Part shown: positions 34,025 through 43,192 of the stretch, in pieces
How the letters are laid out: each line of letters starts with the position of its first letter
How positions within the stretch are numbered: position 1 is the stretch's first letter
Source of the DNA: Bacillus methanolicus
GTDB taxonomy: Bacteria > Bacillota > Bacilli > Bacillales > Cytobacillaceae
Reading direction: 5' to 3'
Length of the DNA stretch: 60,712 nucleotides
NCBI RefSeq assembly: GCF_008764295.1
Contig: NZ_VTQX01000018.1
Coordinates: forward strand, 4,714 to 65,425
The notes under the pieces: model-generated
Databases searched by the model: none
Seen by the model: only the letters and a program-made list of their open reading frames with translations
What the model was told of the DNA's origin: nothing
Translations under genes and position numbers: made by a program

Positions 34025-35164
34025 ATGAATACTGTTTTTATCATTTTACTTATGGTTATCATTGGTGCGGTTATTGGGGGATTTACCAACTCTTTAGCAA
34101 TAAAAATGTTATTTCGCCCGTATAAACCTATTTATATCGGCAGTTGGAGAGTGCCGTTCACACCAGGGCTGATCCCGAAGCGACGTGATGAGTTAGCTAC
34201 TCAGTTAGGGGTCATGGTCGTAGAGCATCTTCTTACACCGGAGAGTATTCAAAAGAAATTTTTGAATGAGAGCTTTCAGCAGGAAATGACAAAATTGGCT
34301 CAAAAGGAGCTGGAACAGCTTTTAAGCAGAGAGGAAAGTCTTGAGCAATTTTTTGCAAAACTTGGATATGAAAATGGTCAAGAGTGGATTGAGAGTAACT
34401 TTGAGCATTATCTAGAAAATAAATATGATCATTTGATGGAAAAGTATCGAGAAATTCCAATTAAGTCGTTAATGTCAGAGGAACTTTTAGAGAAAATAGA
34501 CGCAAAAATTCCACAAATTAGTCAATACATTTTGAAAAAAGGGGTTGAGTATTTCTCCAGTGTGGAAGGTGAGCTTCGCATTGAAAGAATGGTCGATGAT
34601 TTTGTGAAGGAACGTAGCGGAATGCTCGGAAACATGATGCAAATGTTTTTGGGCAATGTTAATTTAACCGGCCTCATTCAAAGAGAATTACTGAAATTTT
34701 TAAATAATGATGGAACAGAGGAACTCATTACGACCTTGTTAAGGAAAGAATGGGATAAAGTATTAGAATGGCAGGCTGCCGAAATCGAAGAGCAGTTTGG
34801 GAGAGAGCAGCTGCTAAATACAATTAAGAACACGGTCAAAAAGATTGTTCGTGTCGAGCGAATTTTTGCTACACCGATTTCTGAATTAACCGAGCCTTAC
34901 AAGGATAAAGTGATTGAGAAACTGGCCCCTCAAGCAGTGCTCATGCTTGGAGGCTGGCTAGCAAACAAAATGGAGGAGATGATGGAACGATTGCATCTTG
35001 CAGATGTCGTTCGCGAGCAAGTGGAATCCTTTTCGGTTGAACGGTTAGAAGAGATGGTTTTATTAATTACTAGACGTGAATTGAAAATGATCACATACTT
35101 AGGTGCCTTGCTCGGTGGAGCGATTGGGCTTCTGCAAGGAATTATAGTTCTTATTATCGGTTAA
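34025..35164 (+). CDS. yheB: DUF445 membrane protein YheB
   Basis: A 379-aa protein with a membrane helix at each end (about residues 3-22 and 358-378). In between is a long helical, charged region beginning [18 protein letters not shown], typical of DUF445. The match in length (377 aa in B. subtilis) and the yheA neighbour support YheB. ATG 34025 is 8 nt after GGAAGGT; ATG 34019 is too close. Function is unknown. It is divergent from the ATP-grasp run, with about 175 bp between. Confidence 0.88.
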   Translation: MNTVFIILLMVIIGAVIGGFTNSLAIKMLFRPYKPIYIGSWRVPFTPGLIPKRRDELATQLGVMVVEHLLTPESIQKKFLNESFQQEMTKLAQKELEQLLSREESLEQFFAKLGYENGQEWIESNFEHYLENKYDHLMEKYREIPIKSLMSEELLEKIDAKIPQISQYILKKGVEYFSSVEGELRIERMVDDFVKERSGMLGNMMQMFLGNVNLTGLIQRELLKFLNNDGTEELITTLLRKEWDKVLEWQAAEIEEQFGREQLLNTIKNTVKKIVRVERIFATPISELTEPYKDKVIEKLAPQAVLMLGGWLANKMEEMMERLHLADVVREQVESFSVERLEEMVLLITRRELKMITYLGALLGGAIGLLQGIIVLIIG

Positions 35165-35285
35165 CACAAGAATAGCAACACATATGTGCAATTTCCTTCA
35201 TAGTTTGTTATAGTGGTATGGATTAACTTTCATAGTGGCTAGTTCATGGAAGGATCAGAGTTAAAAAAAGGAGTGGGTGTTTAAA

Positions 35286-35636
35286 ATGGCAGTAAATTTA
35301 CATGATGCAGCGTATGATTTAGAAAGAGCGATTCGCAATAGTGATGAATTTAGCGATTTAAAGAAAATGTATGATACCGTAAATGCAGATGAATCTGCGC
35401 GAAATATGTTTGAGAATTTCCGTAACATTCAATTAACATTACAGCAGAAGCAAATGATGGGCGAAGAGATCACTCAAGATGAAGTTGAACAAGCCCAAAA
35501 AACAGTTGCTCTTGTACAGCAACATGAAGTAATTGGAAAGCTAATGGAAGCTGAACAACGCATGAGTGTTATTATCAATGAGTTAAATCAAATTATTATG
35601 AAGCCTCTGGAAGAATTATATGGGGCTGGTCAATAA
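35286..35636 (+). CDS. yheA: YlbF/YmcA-family protein YheA
   Basis: A 116-aa all-helical protein (MAVNLHDAAYDLERAIRNSD, FENFRNIQLTLQQKQMMGEE, VIGKLMEAEQRMSVIINELN) of the YlbF/YmcA family, to which the RNase Y-associated Y-complex proteins belong. YheA's own role is not established. ATG 35286 is used with AAGGAGTG upstream; the GTG at 35277 has no spacing. It follows yheB by 121 bp as in B. subtilis and ends at a strong terminator. Confidence 0.88.
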   Translation: MAVNLHDAAYDLERAIRNSDEFSDLKKMYDTVNADESARNMFENFRNIQLTLQQKQMMGEEITQDEVEQAQKTVALVQQHEVIGKLMEAEQRMSVIINELNQIIMKPLEELYGAGQ

Positions 35637-35644
35637 AGATTATT

Positions 35645-35678
35645 CATCCCTGCTACTAAAATTAGCGGGGATTTTTTT
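35645..35678 (+). terminator. Terminator after yheA
   Basis: CATCCCTGCTA and TTAGCGGGGAT pair and are followed by TTTTTTT. Confidence 0.88.
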
Positions 35679-35728
35679 ATGTCCGCCTCTTTAAAGAAGT
35701 CTAAGAAACAAAACAACTCTTATGAATT

Positions 35729-35855
35729 GGCTTTGTTAAACCGTATTGTTGTTCAAACGCTTTTTGGTTCATTACGTGTAGAGCCCTAGTTTCATACATC
35801 TTACATTTATGCTGAAAAAGATGAGAAAATGGGGTGAAAATCAACACTGACATAT
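35729..35855 (+). repeat. Dispersed intergenic repeat, copy 3
   Basis: It runs from GGCTTTGTTAAACCGTATTG through GTTCAAACGCTTTTTGG, CATCTTACATTTATGCTGAA and AAAGATGAGAAAATGGG to AAAATCAACACTGACATAT. It aligns end to end with copy 2 at about two-thirds identity by eye, and its last 19 bases are identical to that copy. Confidence 0.75.
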
Positions 35856-35938
35856 AGCAAAATCAATAAGAAAAGCGATGCCCTAGTATGGAGAAAAAGA
35901 GGGATTGGAGAAAATAGATTGTCAAAAGAAATTGATTT

Positions 35939-35966
35939 GGGGCATGACTAATTTGTTTCATGCCCC
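35939..35966 (-). terminator. Terminator of the second SASP gene
   Basis: GGGGCATGA and TCATGCCCC form a perfect 9-bp stem just downstream of the reverse-strand SASP gene. Confidence 0.75.
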
Positions 35967-35978
35967 TAAAATCATTTC

Positions 35979-36179
35979 TTAAAATTTGCCGCCTAGTTGC
36001 TGTTCTGCCATTTGCACTAGACGCTTCGTGATTTCGCCACCAACTGAACCATTTGCTCGTGAAGATGTTTCTGGACCAAGATTTACACCAAATTCTGATG
36101 CAATTTCAAATTTCATTTGTTCAATTGCTTGTTGTACTCCTGATACTAGAAGCTGGTTTGAATTGTTGTTTCTTGCCAT
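35979..36179 (-). CDS. Alpha/beta-type small acid-soluble spore protein (second copy)
   Basis: A 66-aa SASP closely similar to sspB in this window, with [20 protein letters not shown] and [20 protein letters not shown]. Both family signatures and the GPR cleavage region are intact. ATG 36179 has AAGGAGATG upstream. An imperfect SigG-like promoter (GAATA, about 17 bp, CATAACTA) lies about 55 bp upstream. Unlike sspB it has a short ordinary leader. The pair brackets the ATP-grasp/yheAB block, so a local duplication is plausible. Confidence 0.92.
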   Translation of the reverse strand: MARNNNSNQLLVSGVQQAIEQMKFEIASEFGVNLGPETSSRANGSVGGEITKRLVQMAEQQLGGKF

Positions 36180-36389
36180 GTTAATCATCTCCTTGGTGTT
36201 TGATTTTTTGTGCTACATTTCTAGTTATGTATCAATTTCTTTTAATTATTCATAGAAGAAATGTGGTAATTTTTTCTTATCACTTCGGCATGTTCCTTTT
36301 TGCGAAAAGTTATAAAGAGTTAGGGAAATATATCCCCCTTGCTTGTTCTATTTTCAATTCATTTTTCATAAAAGTGTAGTAAGACAAAT

Positions 36390-36409
36390 TTTCGTATTAA
36401 CATACGAAA
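36390..36409 (+). promoter_or_regulatory. Palindrome upstream of yhaX
   Basis: TTTCGTAT-TAAC-ATACGAAA is a perfect inverted repeat 40 bp before the start codon. The embedded CATACGAA partly resembles a sigma-E -10 (CATACANT), but no matching -35 is clear. Confidence 0.5.
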
Positions 36410-36448
36410 GTGGTGGCAATGACATCTAAGAACAAGGGGGCATTATAA

Positions 36449-37315
36449 GTGATTTATAGGCTATTAGCTTTAAATATTGATGGCACACTTTTGCAGTCAA
36501 ACGGAAGGTTACATAAGTCCACTAAAGAAGCTGTTGATTACGTGAGAGAAAAGGGTATTTACGTTACATTGGTGACTTCAAGAAGCTTTCCATCCGCAAA
36601 AAAAGTGGCTAAAGCATTAAAAATAGATTCTGTTCTCATCACCCATCGCGGAGGATATGTGGCGAAGGAACTTGAAAAGCCTGTTTTAGAAAGAAGAATT
36701 TCAGAGGACATTGCGTTTGAAATTGTTAGGCTTTTGGAAGGCTTCCAGTGTCAAATTAGACTTGTTCATGAAAAATATTCCCTTGCCAATAAACTGAAAA
36801 TAAATAACAATCTCCTAGCAAAGACGGTTGTAAATTCTGGGGACCCGCTTTATTATCCACATCAGTTTGTTGATTCCATCAGTGATACAATTATGGATGA
36901 ACCGATCTCGCCGCCAAAAATAGAAGTATATTTCGAACAAAAAAATGACCTTGAAGATGCAAAGAAAGCAATTGAAGGAATGTTTTCTGAGGTTGATCTG
37001 TTGCGGTTAACAGATTATAGAATGGAAATTGTCCCACGAGGTGTTTCCAAGCTCACTGGTCTTCTCTTTTTAGCTCAACAGTTGGGCATTAAACGAAGCG
37101 AGATCGTTGCGATTGGCGATGCCATTGATGATTTAGAAATGATCGAAGCAGTTGGACTTGGTGTTGCGATGGGGAATGCACCAATCGAAGTAAAAAAAGC
37201 AGCAGATTGGATTACCCGCTCGAATAATCAACAGGGAGTAGGTTATATGGTGAAGGAGCATTTTCGTAAACAACAGCCGATCGAGTTTTTGAGAAAAATG
37301 AATATTATTCGTTAA
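36449..37315 (+). CDS. yhaX: HAD/Cof-like protein YhaX
   Basis: A 288-aa protein of the Cof-type HAD fold. It has motif II (VTLVTSRSF), a Lys-containing motif III region and motif IV (VAIGDAIDDLEMIEAVGLGVAMGN). Motif I reads LNIDGTLL: the first Asp, the usual phosphoryl-accepting nucleophile, is Asn. B. subtilis YhaX, a mother-cell spore-coat protein of the same length, has the same LNIDG as I recall it, so the change looks ancestral. It may bind without normal phosphatase catalysis. It starts at GTG 36449 after AAGGGGG. Confidence 0.85.
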   Translation: MIYRLLALNIDGTLLQSNGRLHKSTKEAVDYVREKGIYVTLVTSRSFPSAKKVAKALKIDSVLITHRGGYVAKELEKPVLERRISEDIAFEIVRLLEGFQCQIRLVHEKYSLANKLKINNNLLAKTVVNSGDPLYYPHQFVDSISDTIMDEPISPPKIEVYFEQKNDLEDAKKAIEGMFSEVDLLRLTDYRMEIVPRGVSKLTGLLFLAQQLGIKRSEIVAIGDAIDDLEMIEAVGLGVAMGNAPIEVKKAADWITRSNNQQGVGYMVKEHFRKQQPIEFLRKMNIIR

Positions 37316-37321
37316 GATAGT

Positions 37322-37353
37322 AAAAAGGATTGCCATTTGTGCAATCCTTTTTT
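37322..37353 (+). terminator. Terminator after yhaX
   Basis: AAAAAGGATTGC and GCAATCCTTTTTT form a perfect stem with a 7-nt loop and U-run. Confidence 0.92.
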
Positions 37354-37448
37354 GGGGAATAGAGAGCTACTGCCAATTGACCTCGATTGTTCTATTCTGT
37401 ACACTAGAAGTAATTTTGTCTTTATTGAAAGAGCAAGGAGAGATACTG

Positions 37449-38957
37449 TTGTATATTCATATAAATGGCTTAAAAGATGAACGATTTATCAGACCGCTCC
37501 AATTAATTGCAAACCTGTTTTTTGAAGAGACCTCGATTTCTCTCGAAGAAGAAATAGGTAAGGCTAATATAAAGATTGATTTTGAGCTACAGATTGGAGA
37601 AAGAGTAGAGGTTCAAGCTGTATTACAACAAAATGATCAAAGCTACCAAGCTTTTTATGAAAAAGATCTTTCTGATGATCTTTCAGAAAAAGAGCAATTT
37701 AAAGTGATCAAAAATGCCGTGGCCCACGTGTATTTATCCGTCCTACAGGACTGTACAAAAATGGTGCAAAAGTGGGGAATCTTAACGGGAATAAGACCGA
37801 CTAAGCTATTGCATAAATCGCTTCAACAAGGATTGACGAAAGAAGTAGCTCATCAAAAGTTAAAGTCTGAGTACTTAATCACCGATGAAAAAATTGCCTT
37901 GATGCAGGCCATTGTCGATCGTCAATTATCCGTTGTACCAGATCTTTATGAATTGGAGAAGGAAGTAAGTATTTATATCGGTATTCCTTTTTGTCCAACG
38001 AAATGTGCCTACTGCACTTTCCCGGCTTATGCGATAAACGGAAGACAAGGTTCAGTCAATTCTTTTCTAGGTGGTCTCCATTTTGAAATGAGAAAGATCG
38101 GCGAATGGCTCAAGGAAAATAACGTGAACATTACGACCGTTTATTATGGTGGAGGGACTCCAACGAGTATTACTGCAGAAGAAATGGATATGCTCTATGA
38201 GGAAATGCACACATCCTTTCCCGACGTGGAAAATATTCGTGAAATCACTGTAGAGGCAGGAAGACCAGACACAATCACCCCGGAAAAGTTAGCTGTATTA
38301 AAAAAATGGAAAATTGATCGGATTAGTGTTAATCCTCAATCGTACACACAAGAGACGTTAAAAGCGATCGGTCGCCACCATACAGTAGATGAAACGATCA
38401 ATAAATTTCACCTCGCACGGCAAATGGGAATGAACAATATTAATATGGATTTAATCATTGGTTTGCCTGGTGAGGGAGTGGCGGAATTTCAACATTCCCT
38501 TGATGAAACAGCAAAGCTTATGCCTGAGTCGTTAACCATTCATACGTTATCCTTCAAACGTGCTTCGGAAATGACAAGAAATAAATCTCGATACAAAGTG
38601 GCAAGCAGAGAAGAGATTGTCGAGATGATGGATTTAGGAGAGAAGTGGACGAAGGAACATGGATATGCTCCATACTATCTATACAGACAGAAGAATATTT
38701 TAGGGAATCTGGAAAATGTCGGTTACTCTCTTCCCAATCAAGAAAGCATTTATAACATCATGATTATGGAAGAACAGCAAACCATCATCGGCCTCGGCTG
38801 TGGAGCGGCTAGTAAATTTATTGACCAAGATGGAAAGATCAATCATTTTGCCAACCCCAAAGATCCAAAAACCTATAACGAAAGCTTTGAAGAATACACG
38901 AACAAAAAAATCGCTATCTTAAACGAGATTTTTAACAAAAATGTGTTAACGAATTAA
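37449..38957 (+). CDS. hemZ: HemZ-type radical SAM coproporphyrinogen dehydrogenase-like protein
   Basis: A 502-aa radical SAM protein with the CX3CX2C cluster motif at Cys182/186/189 (GIPFCPTKCAYCTFPAY), followed by YYGGGTPTS and GLPGEG. The N-terminal domain of about 150 residues is typical of HemZ, implicated in oxygen-independent heme synthesis in Bacillus. I choose TTG 37449 with AAGGAG 8 nt upstream, giving a length that matches B. subtilis HemZ (501 aa). The frame extends to 37377 but without a ribosome site. A yhaX neighbour and a 3' terminator suggest a single-gene unit. Confidence 0.88.
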   Translation: MYIHINGLKDERFIRPLQLIANLFFEETSISLEEEIGKANIKIDFELQIGERVEVQAVLQQNDQSYQAFYEKDLSDDLSEKEQFKVIKNAVAHVYLSVLQDCTKMVQKWGILTGIRPTKLLHKSLQQGLTKEVAHQKLKSEYLITDEKIALMQAIVDRQLSVVPDLYELEKEVSIYIGIPFCPTKCAYCTFPAYAINGRQGSVNSFLGGLHFEMRKIGEWLKENNVNITTVYYGGGTPTSITAEEMDMLYEEMHTSFPDVENIREITVEAGRPDTITPEKLAVLKKWKIDRISVNPQSYTQETLKAIGRHHTVDETINKFHLARQMGMNNINMDLIIGLPGEGVAEFQHSLDETAKLMPESLTIHTLSFKRASEMTRNKSRYKVASREEIVEMMDLGEKWTKEHGYAPYYLYRQKNILGNLENVGYSLPNQESIYNIMIMEEQQTIIGLGCGAASKFIDQDGKINHFANPKDPKTYNESFEEYTNKKIAILNEIFNKNVLTN

Positions 38958-38963
38958 ATTGCT

Positions 38964-39007
38964 AAACTGCCGACAAGCTCGAAGGGGAATGTCGGCAGTT
39001 TGTTTTT
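38964..39007 (+). terminator. Terminator after hemZ
   Basis: AAACTGCCGACA and TGTCGGCAGTTT form a perfect 12-bp stem followed by GTTTTT. Confidence 0.9.
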
Positions 39008-39015
39008 AAAGAAAC

Positions 39016-39216
39016 TTAAGTGCTCTTATTATAGATAAAGAGTTCATCAACTTTAACGCCTAGAATATCTGCTAATCGAAAAGCAAGGTGTAAGGTGGGA
39101 TCGTACTTATTATTTTCAATTGCATTAATGGTTTGCCTCGATACATCACATAATTTAGCCACTTCTTCTTGGGACAGTTTGAGAGATGTCCTCAATATCC
39201 TAATTCGATTGTCCAT
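39016..39216 (-). CDS. Small XRE-family regulator
   Basis: A 66-aa protein that is essentially one helix-turn-helix (RIRILRTSLKLSQEEVAKLC, VSRQTINAIENNKYDPTLHL), with a short tail VDELFIYNKST. This is the common YozG/YgzD-like class of tiny regulators paired with a small membrane protein. Its ATG follows the stop of the upstream gene with no gap, so translation is coupled. Probable autoregulation through the palindrome at 39577-39620 is inferred. Confidence 0.88.
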   Translation of the reverse strand: MDNRIRILRTSLKLSQEEVAKLCDVSRQTINAIENNKYDPTLHLAFRLADILGVKVDELFIYNKST

Positions 39217-39519
39217 TTAATTTCCATACTTTCTTCGATAAAATAGTAGAGATACTAAGTAAATGAGTGCTGCACCTGTTAACAATGCAAATGCAGGTTT
39301 AGGTTCATAAGGTACAGTGCCCCAAAAAATGGAATAGATATCCCTTCCTGCTTCTATAAGCAACATCATTATAATAACAGTGAAACTAAAAGATTGGGCT
39401 TGTGTCTTTATCATTTTTTTTCTCTCATCGCCAACATTCGGTAATGTCACGAATGTAGTAATAATAAGTAACACAGAACCAAGTAAAATTGAAATATAGA
39501 AGATTGTTAAGAAATCCAT
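39217..39519 (-). CDS. Small three-helix membrane protein (DUF2178-like)
   Basis: A 100-aa protein with hydrophobic segments at about residues 4-25, 44-62 and 76-92 and a basic C-terminus FYRRKYGN. DUF2178-type proteins are often encoded directly before a tiny XRE regulator, as here. The specific family assignment is tentative and the function unknown. ATG 39519 has AGAGGAG 8 nt upstream. A 20-bp perfect palindrome and a related half site lie between 39553 and 39620 in its promoter region. Confidence 0.75.
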   Translation of the reverse strand: MDFLTIFYISILLGSVLLIITTFVTLPNVGDERKKMIKTQAQSFSFTVIIMMLLIEAGRDIYSIFWGTVPYEPKPAFALLTGAALIYLVSLLFYRRKYGN

Positions 39520-39576
39520 AAATTCAACTCCTCTGAAGTAATAATGTCAAAAACTTTTTACATTTCAATCTTATCA

Positions 39577-39620
39577 TGAAACAGAAAAATGTAAAACATT
39601 TTTTACATTTTTCTGTTTCA
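39577..39620. promoter_or_regulatory. 20-bp perfect inverted repeat with 4-nt spacer
   Basis: TGAAACAGAAAAATGTAAAA and its exact complement surround CATT. A third partial copy TTTTTACATTTC lies at 39553-39564, nearer the gene. It is placed upstream of the DUF2178-like/XRE pair and is a good operator candidate for the XRE protein. A terminator role for sequence on either side cannot be excluded. Confidence 0.85.
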
Positions 39621-39936
39621 AAGTTAAAAAAGAAGCCATTCATAAAAGAAAAAGCTAAGTTTAGTCTCTGTTGTGGGAGTGGATGCCTGCTTTCTTCGGG
39701 GCGGTCCGCCAAGCCAAGAATCTGAGGACTCTAACTCTTCGCTAATTGAAGAGTCAAGCAAGGAAGATGAAATCTGTGTTAGTTCTCCCGCCCTGATTTT
39801 CCTGAAAACGGTTTGACTAAAAACTATAAAATCTTTAAACAAAAAAAGGATTTCTTTCTTAAAGAGAGAATCTTTTACAATAGGCTTCATACTTATCTAT
39901 AAGCAGAAAAAAATGTAAGCGTTTTATTTTTTGGAA
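39621..39936. other. Non-coding stretch upstream of repeat copy 4
   Basis: No credible gene. A short inverted repeat ACTCTTCGCTAATTGAAGAGT lies at about 39739-39759. The reverse-strand frames here have no ribosome site. Confidence 0.5.
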
Positions 39937-40037
39937 CTTTGTTTAACGATATTGTTGTTCAAAGGATTTTTGGCTCATTTCTGTCAAACCTTGGTGTCAC
40001 ACGAAATGAGCCAAAACATAAAATCGACATCTAACAA
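39937..40037 (+). repeat. Dispersed intergenic repeat, copy 4
   Basis: It runs from CTTTGTTTAACGATATTGTT through GGATTTTTGGCTCATTTCTG, CACACGAAATGAGCC and AAAATCGACATCTAACAAAG. GGCTCATTTC and GAAATGAGCC make it internally palindromic. It ends 14 bp before the ribosome site of the acyl-CoA ligase gene. Confidence 0.75.
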
Positions 40038-40069
40038 AGCTAATTTTTAAAAGGAGGAAGGTAAAATTG

Positions 40070-41680
40070 ATGATGCAAACACCTTTAACAATGACGCAAA
40101 TGATTAAGCGAGCAGAAACGTTTTTTCCTAAGAAACAAGTTATTTCACGGACTGCAAAGGGAATTACAAGGTTAACGTACAAAGAGATGGCTGAACGAAC
40201 GAGAAGGTTAGCTGATAGTCTTCAAAAACTCGGCATGCAAAAGGGCGATAAAATAGGGACGCTTGCTTGGAACACGCATCGTCATTTAGAAGCTTATTTC
40301 GCGATACCATGTTGCGGAGCCGTTCTCCACACGATTAACATAAGGTTAGCACCTCATCATATTTCCTACATTATTAATCATGCAGAAGATAAAATCCTAC
40401 TCATTGATGAAGATATCGTCCCATTAATTGAAAAATGCCAACATGAAATTCCAACGGTAAAAGCTTTTGTTATCATGACAGATGAAGAACAATTACCTGA
40501 AACAAGCCTTTCGCCTGTCTACCATTATGAAGAATTGATCGAAAATGGCAGCACTGATTTTGAATATCCAGAAGATATTGAAGAAAATGATCCTGCTGGG
40601 ATGTGTTACACATCGGCAACGACAGGAAATCCGAAAGGAGTTGTTTATACACACAGAAGTACAGTTTTACACAGTATGGCACTAGGGATGGCCGATAGTG
40701 CAGCCATTAGTGAGCGTGATGTGGCGATGGCCATTGTGCCAATGTTTCATGCTAATGCATGGGGACTACCGTTTGCAGGTGTTTGGTTTGGGACTACTTT
40801 AGTCATGCCCGGTCCATATTTTACACCAAAAATATTGGCTGAGTTGATTGAACAGGAAAAGGTAACTTTTTCAGCAGGAGTTCCGACCGTTTGGCTCGGT
40901 TTACTAAAAGAACTGGAAGAGAAGAAATATGATGTTAGCAGCTTAAGAGCCGTTCTATGTGGTGGTTCTGCTGCCCCTAAATCGGTGATTAGAGCATTTG
41001 AGCAGAAATATAATATTCCTTTTATGCACGGATACGGAATGACAGAAACAAGTCCACTTGCCGTTATTTCAACGTTAAAGAGCTATCAAGAGGAACTCCC
41101 TTATGAAGAGAGATTAAATATACGTGCGAAACAGGGAATACTTGTGCCTGGACTAGAGATGAAAGTAGTCGGACAGTCTGGAGAAATTGCATGGAATGGT
41201 AAGGAAATGGGAGAACTTGCCCTTCGCGGTCCGTGGATTGCATCGGAATATTATCTTGATGAAAGAACAGGTGAAGCATTTTTAGATGGTTGGTTATATA
41301 CGGGGGATGTGGTTACCGTAGATGAAGAAGGCTTTATTAAAATAGTGGATCGAACAAAGGATTTAATCAAAAGTGGCGGTGAATGGATTTCTTCTGTCGA
41401 TTTAGAAAACGCTCTGATGGCTCATGATGCTGTATTCGAAGCTGCAGTTGTTGCAGTTCCACATGAGCAATGGCAAGAAAGACCAGTAGCATGTGTTGTG
41501 TTAAAAGAAAAGGCAGAAATAACTAAAGAAGAATTAATAGATTTTCTTAAACCACAGTTTGCAAAATGGTGGTTGCCCGACGATGTTTTATTTTTGCAGG
41601 AAATTCCTAAAACATCGGTCGGTAAGTTCCTTAAGCGAGCTTTACGAGATAAAGTTCAAGAGGAATTGCAAAAGAATTAA
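40070..41680 (+). CDS. Medium/long-chain fatty acid-CoA ligase
   Basis: A 536-aa ANL-superfamily adenylating enzyme forming acyl-CoA from fatty acid, ATP and CoA. Motifs: the P-loop [46 protein letters not shown] and [15 protein letters not shown], with catalytic Lys in [10 protein letters not shown]. It is closest to the AlkK-like group. ATG 40070 follows AGGAGGAAGG; TTG 40067 is an alternative three bases earlier. A dispersed repeat lies right upstream and may supply or disturb its promoter. The substrate chain length is unknown. Confidence 0.9.
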   Translation: MMQTPLTMTQMIKRAETFFPKKQVISRTAKGITRLTYKEMAERTRRLADSLQKLGMQKGDKIGTLAWNTHRHLEAYFAIPCCGAVLHTINIRLAPHHISYIINHAEDKILLIDEDIVPLIEKCQHEIPTVKAFVIMTDEEQLPETSLSPVYHYEELIENGSTDFEYPEDIEENDPAGMCYTSATTGNPKGVVYTHRSTVLHSMALGMADSAAISERDVAMAIVPMFHANAWGLPFAGVWFGTTLVMPGPYFTPKILAELIEQEKVTFSAGVPTVWLGLLKELEEKKYDVSSLRAVLCGGSAAPKSVIRAFEQKYNIPFMHGYGMTETSPLAVISTLKSYQEELPYEERLNIRAKQGILVPGLEMKVVGQSGEIAWNGKEMGELALRGPWIASEYYLDERTGEAFLDGWLYTGDVVTVDEEGFIKIVDRTKDLIKSGGEWISSVDLENALMAHDAVFEAAVVAVPHEQWQERPVACVVLKEKAEITKEELIDFLKPQFAKWWLPDDVLFLQEIPKTSVGKFLKRALRDKVQEELQKN

Positions 41681-42055
41681 AATGTGCAACTTGTGAAAGC
41701 AAATTTGCATTCTACGATTTATGAGATGGTCAGAAGTTTTTTACTCAGTTCTTCGTTCTGACTCGGTGATATGTGGGAAAGTAAGTTTTCTCTTAGTGAT
41801 CATCGGGTCAGATTAGAAACTTGAAAAAGAATCAGCAGTGTTTCGCCTAAACGATTAATCTGAGAAATATGTGTAAACTGCCTAAGTACATGAAAATCGT
41901 AATTCGGGTCATAAAATAGGCTATTTAATCCGCTGCTGACCTCCTTTTACGATTGCCAAAATGAATCGGAAGGCATTTTCGTTTTTGCTCTAATCGAAAT
42001 AAATAGTAATTTTAAAATATTATAAAAAATACTTATCCTTTCCATCTATTCCCTT
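41681..42055. other. Non-coding stretch before yhaR-like gene
   Basis: About 375 bp without a credible gene. GTCAGAAG and CTTCGTTCTGAC near 41731-41760 could form a hairpin after the ligase gene. A TATAAT at 42056 is a candidate -10 for the next gene. Confidence 0.5.
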
Positions 42056-42094
42056 TATAATAAAGGTGAAGGAATTATAGGAGGGGGAATGGTT

Positions 42095-42886
42095 ATGACA
42101 ACTGAGTTTCTAACGAATACGTTGAATGTCGAAGTGACTGGGAGAGTAGCCACGATTCAATTTAATCGTCCTGAAAGCTTGAATTCAATAAACATTGAAA
42201 TGATTAAGGAATTAGCAAGTAATTTAAAGGAGATTAGTAACTCTGATGTAATTGATATTGTTGTTTTCACTGGAAATGAACGGGCATTTTCCTCTGGAGG
42301 AGACATTAAAACGATGCTCAATCAGGAAGTGAATGAAAACGATTTCTCTTCCGTGATGGATAATATTAGTGAATTGGTGGTTACAATTAATAGTCTGCCA
42401 ATGCTAACAATTAGTGCAATTTCGGGGGCTGCTGCTGGGCTGGGGCTTAGTCTTGCGCTGGCAACAGATTACATAATTGCTGATGAAAACAGTAAGCTTG
42501 CCATGAATTTCATTGGGATCGGCCTTATCCCCGATGGAGGAGCGCATTTTTTCTTAGAAAAAAGAATGGGGGAAAATAAGGCGAAACAGTTAATTTGGGA
42601 AGGTAAAACATTATCCGCCGAAGAGGCGCATAAATTGAATCTTGTACATGAAGTTGCAGCGGATTATAAAGAAGCGCTTGAGGCCAAAATAGAGGATTGG
42701 TTAAATAAACCGATAAAAGCAATGATCAAGACAAAAAAAATTCTTGCTGAAAAAAATCGTCCACAACTTCTGAAGATCTTGGAGTTAGAGAAAAATGGGC
42801 AGTACGCGATGCGACAAACAAAGGACCATCAAGAAGGGATCGCTGCCTTTCTTGAAAAAAGAAAACCGAAGTTCACTGGTAAATAA
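42095..42886 (+). CDS. yhaR: Enoyl-CoA hydratase/isomerase family protein, YhaR-like
   Basis: A 263-aa crotonase-fold enzyme with the oxyanion-hole regions ERAFSSGGDIKTM and AISGAAAGLGLSLALATDYI, then NFIGIGLIPDGGAHFF. The usual second catalytic Glu of hydratases appears as Asp in PDGG, as in several isomerase-like members, so hydratase activity is uncertain. GGAGGGGG lies 7 nt before ATG 42095. Its place among yha genes suggests YhaR, but that assignment is by synteny and fold only. A strong terminator starts at its stop codon. Confidence 0.78.
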   Translation: MTTEFLTNTLNVEVTGRVATIQFNRPESLNSINIEMIKELASNLKEISNSDVIDIVVFTGNERAFSSGGDIKTMLNQEVNENDFSSVMDNISELVVTINSLPMLTISAISGAAAGLGLSLALATDYIIADENSKLAMNFIGIGLIPDGGAHFFLEKRMGENKAKQLIWEGKTLSAEEAHKLNLVHEVAADYKEALEAKIEDWLNKPIKAMIKTKKILAEKNRPQLLKILELEKNGQYAMRQTKDHQEGIAAFLEKRKPKFTGK

Positions 42887-42938
42887 AAATCTGGAATGAA
42901 ATGAAGCGTAAAACGTTCATTTCATTCCAGATTTTTTT
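42886..42938 (+). terminator. Terminator after yhaR-like gene
   Basis: AAAATCTGGAATGAAATGAA and TTCATTTCATTCCAGATTTT pair almost perfectly over about 22 bp and are followed by TTTC. Confidence 0.93.
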
Positions 42939-43107
42939 CTTTCGGCTTGGTTATGTCGATGTTAATTTTAGCTTTTTTCAGAAGCGTCTCTATGAGTCCA
43001 TCAATTTCAGCTTTTCTTACCTTTTGTAAATTAAGAGGGGGACTGACACGATAGGTTGAAAAGTTCTTTATCGTTTGGCTAGCAACGAATAGGTAAGTAG
43101 AAGCCTT
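42922..43107 (-). pseudogene. Possible gene remnant, C-terminal fragment
   Basis: The reverse strand is open for 61 codons with natural-looking composition (FVASQTIKNFSTYRVSPPLN, VRKAEIDGLIETLLKKAKIN) but has no start codon with a ribosome site. Several stops lie upstream. It may be the end of a decayed gene, and its 3' end overlaps the terminator. I cannot name the family. Confidence 0.3.
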
Positions 43108-43192
43108 TCATTAGGCGGCGCATGATCATTATACGAAAAGATGGTCTATGCTTTTTAGGCGGCAAACCGAGATAAAATCAATCATACGCTGG

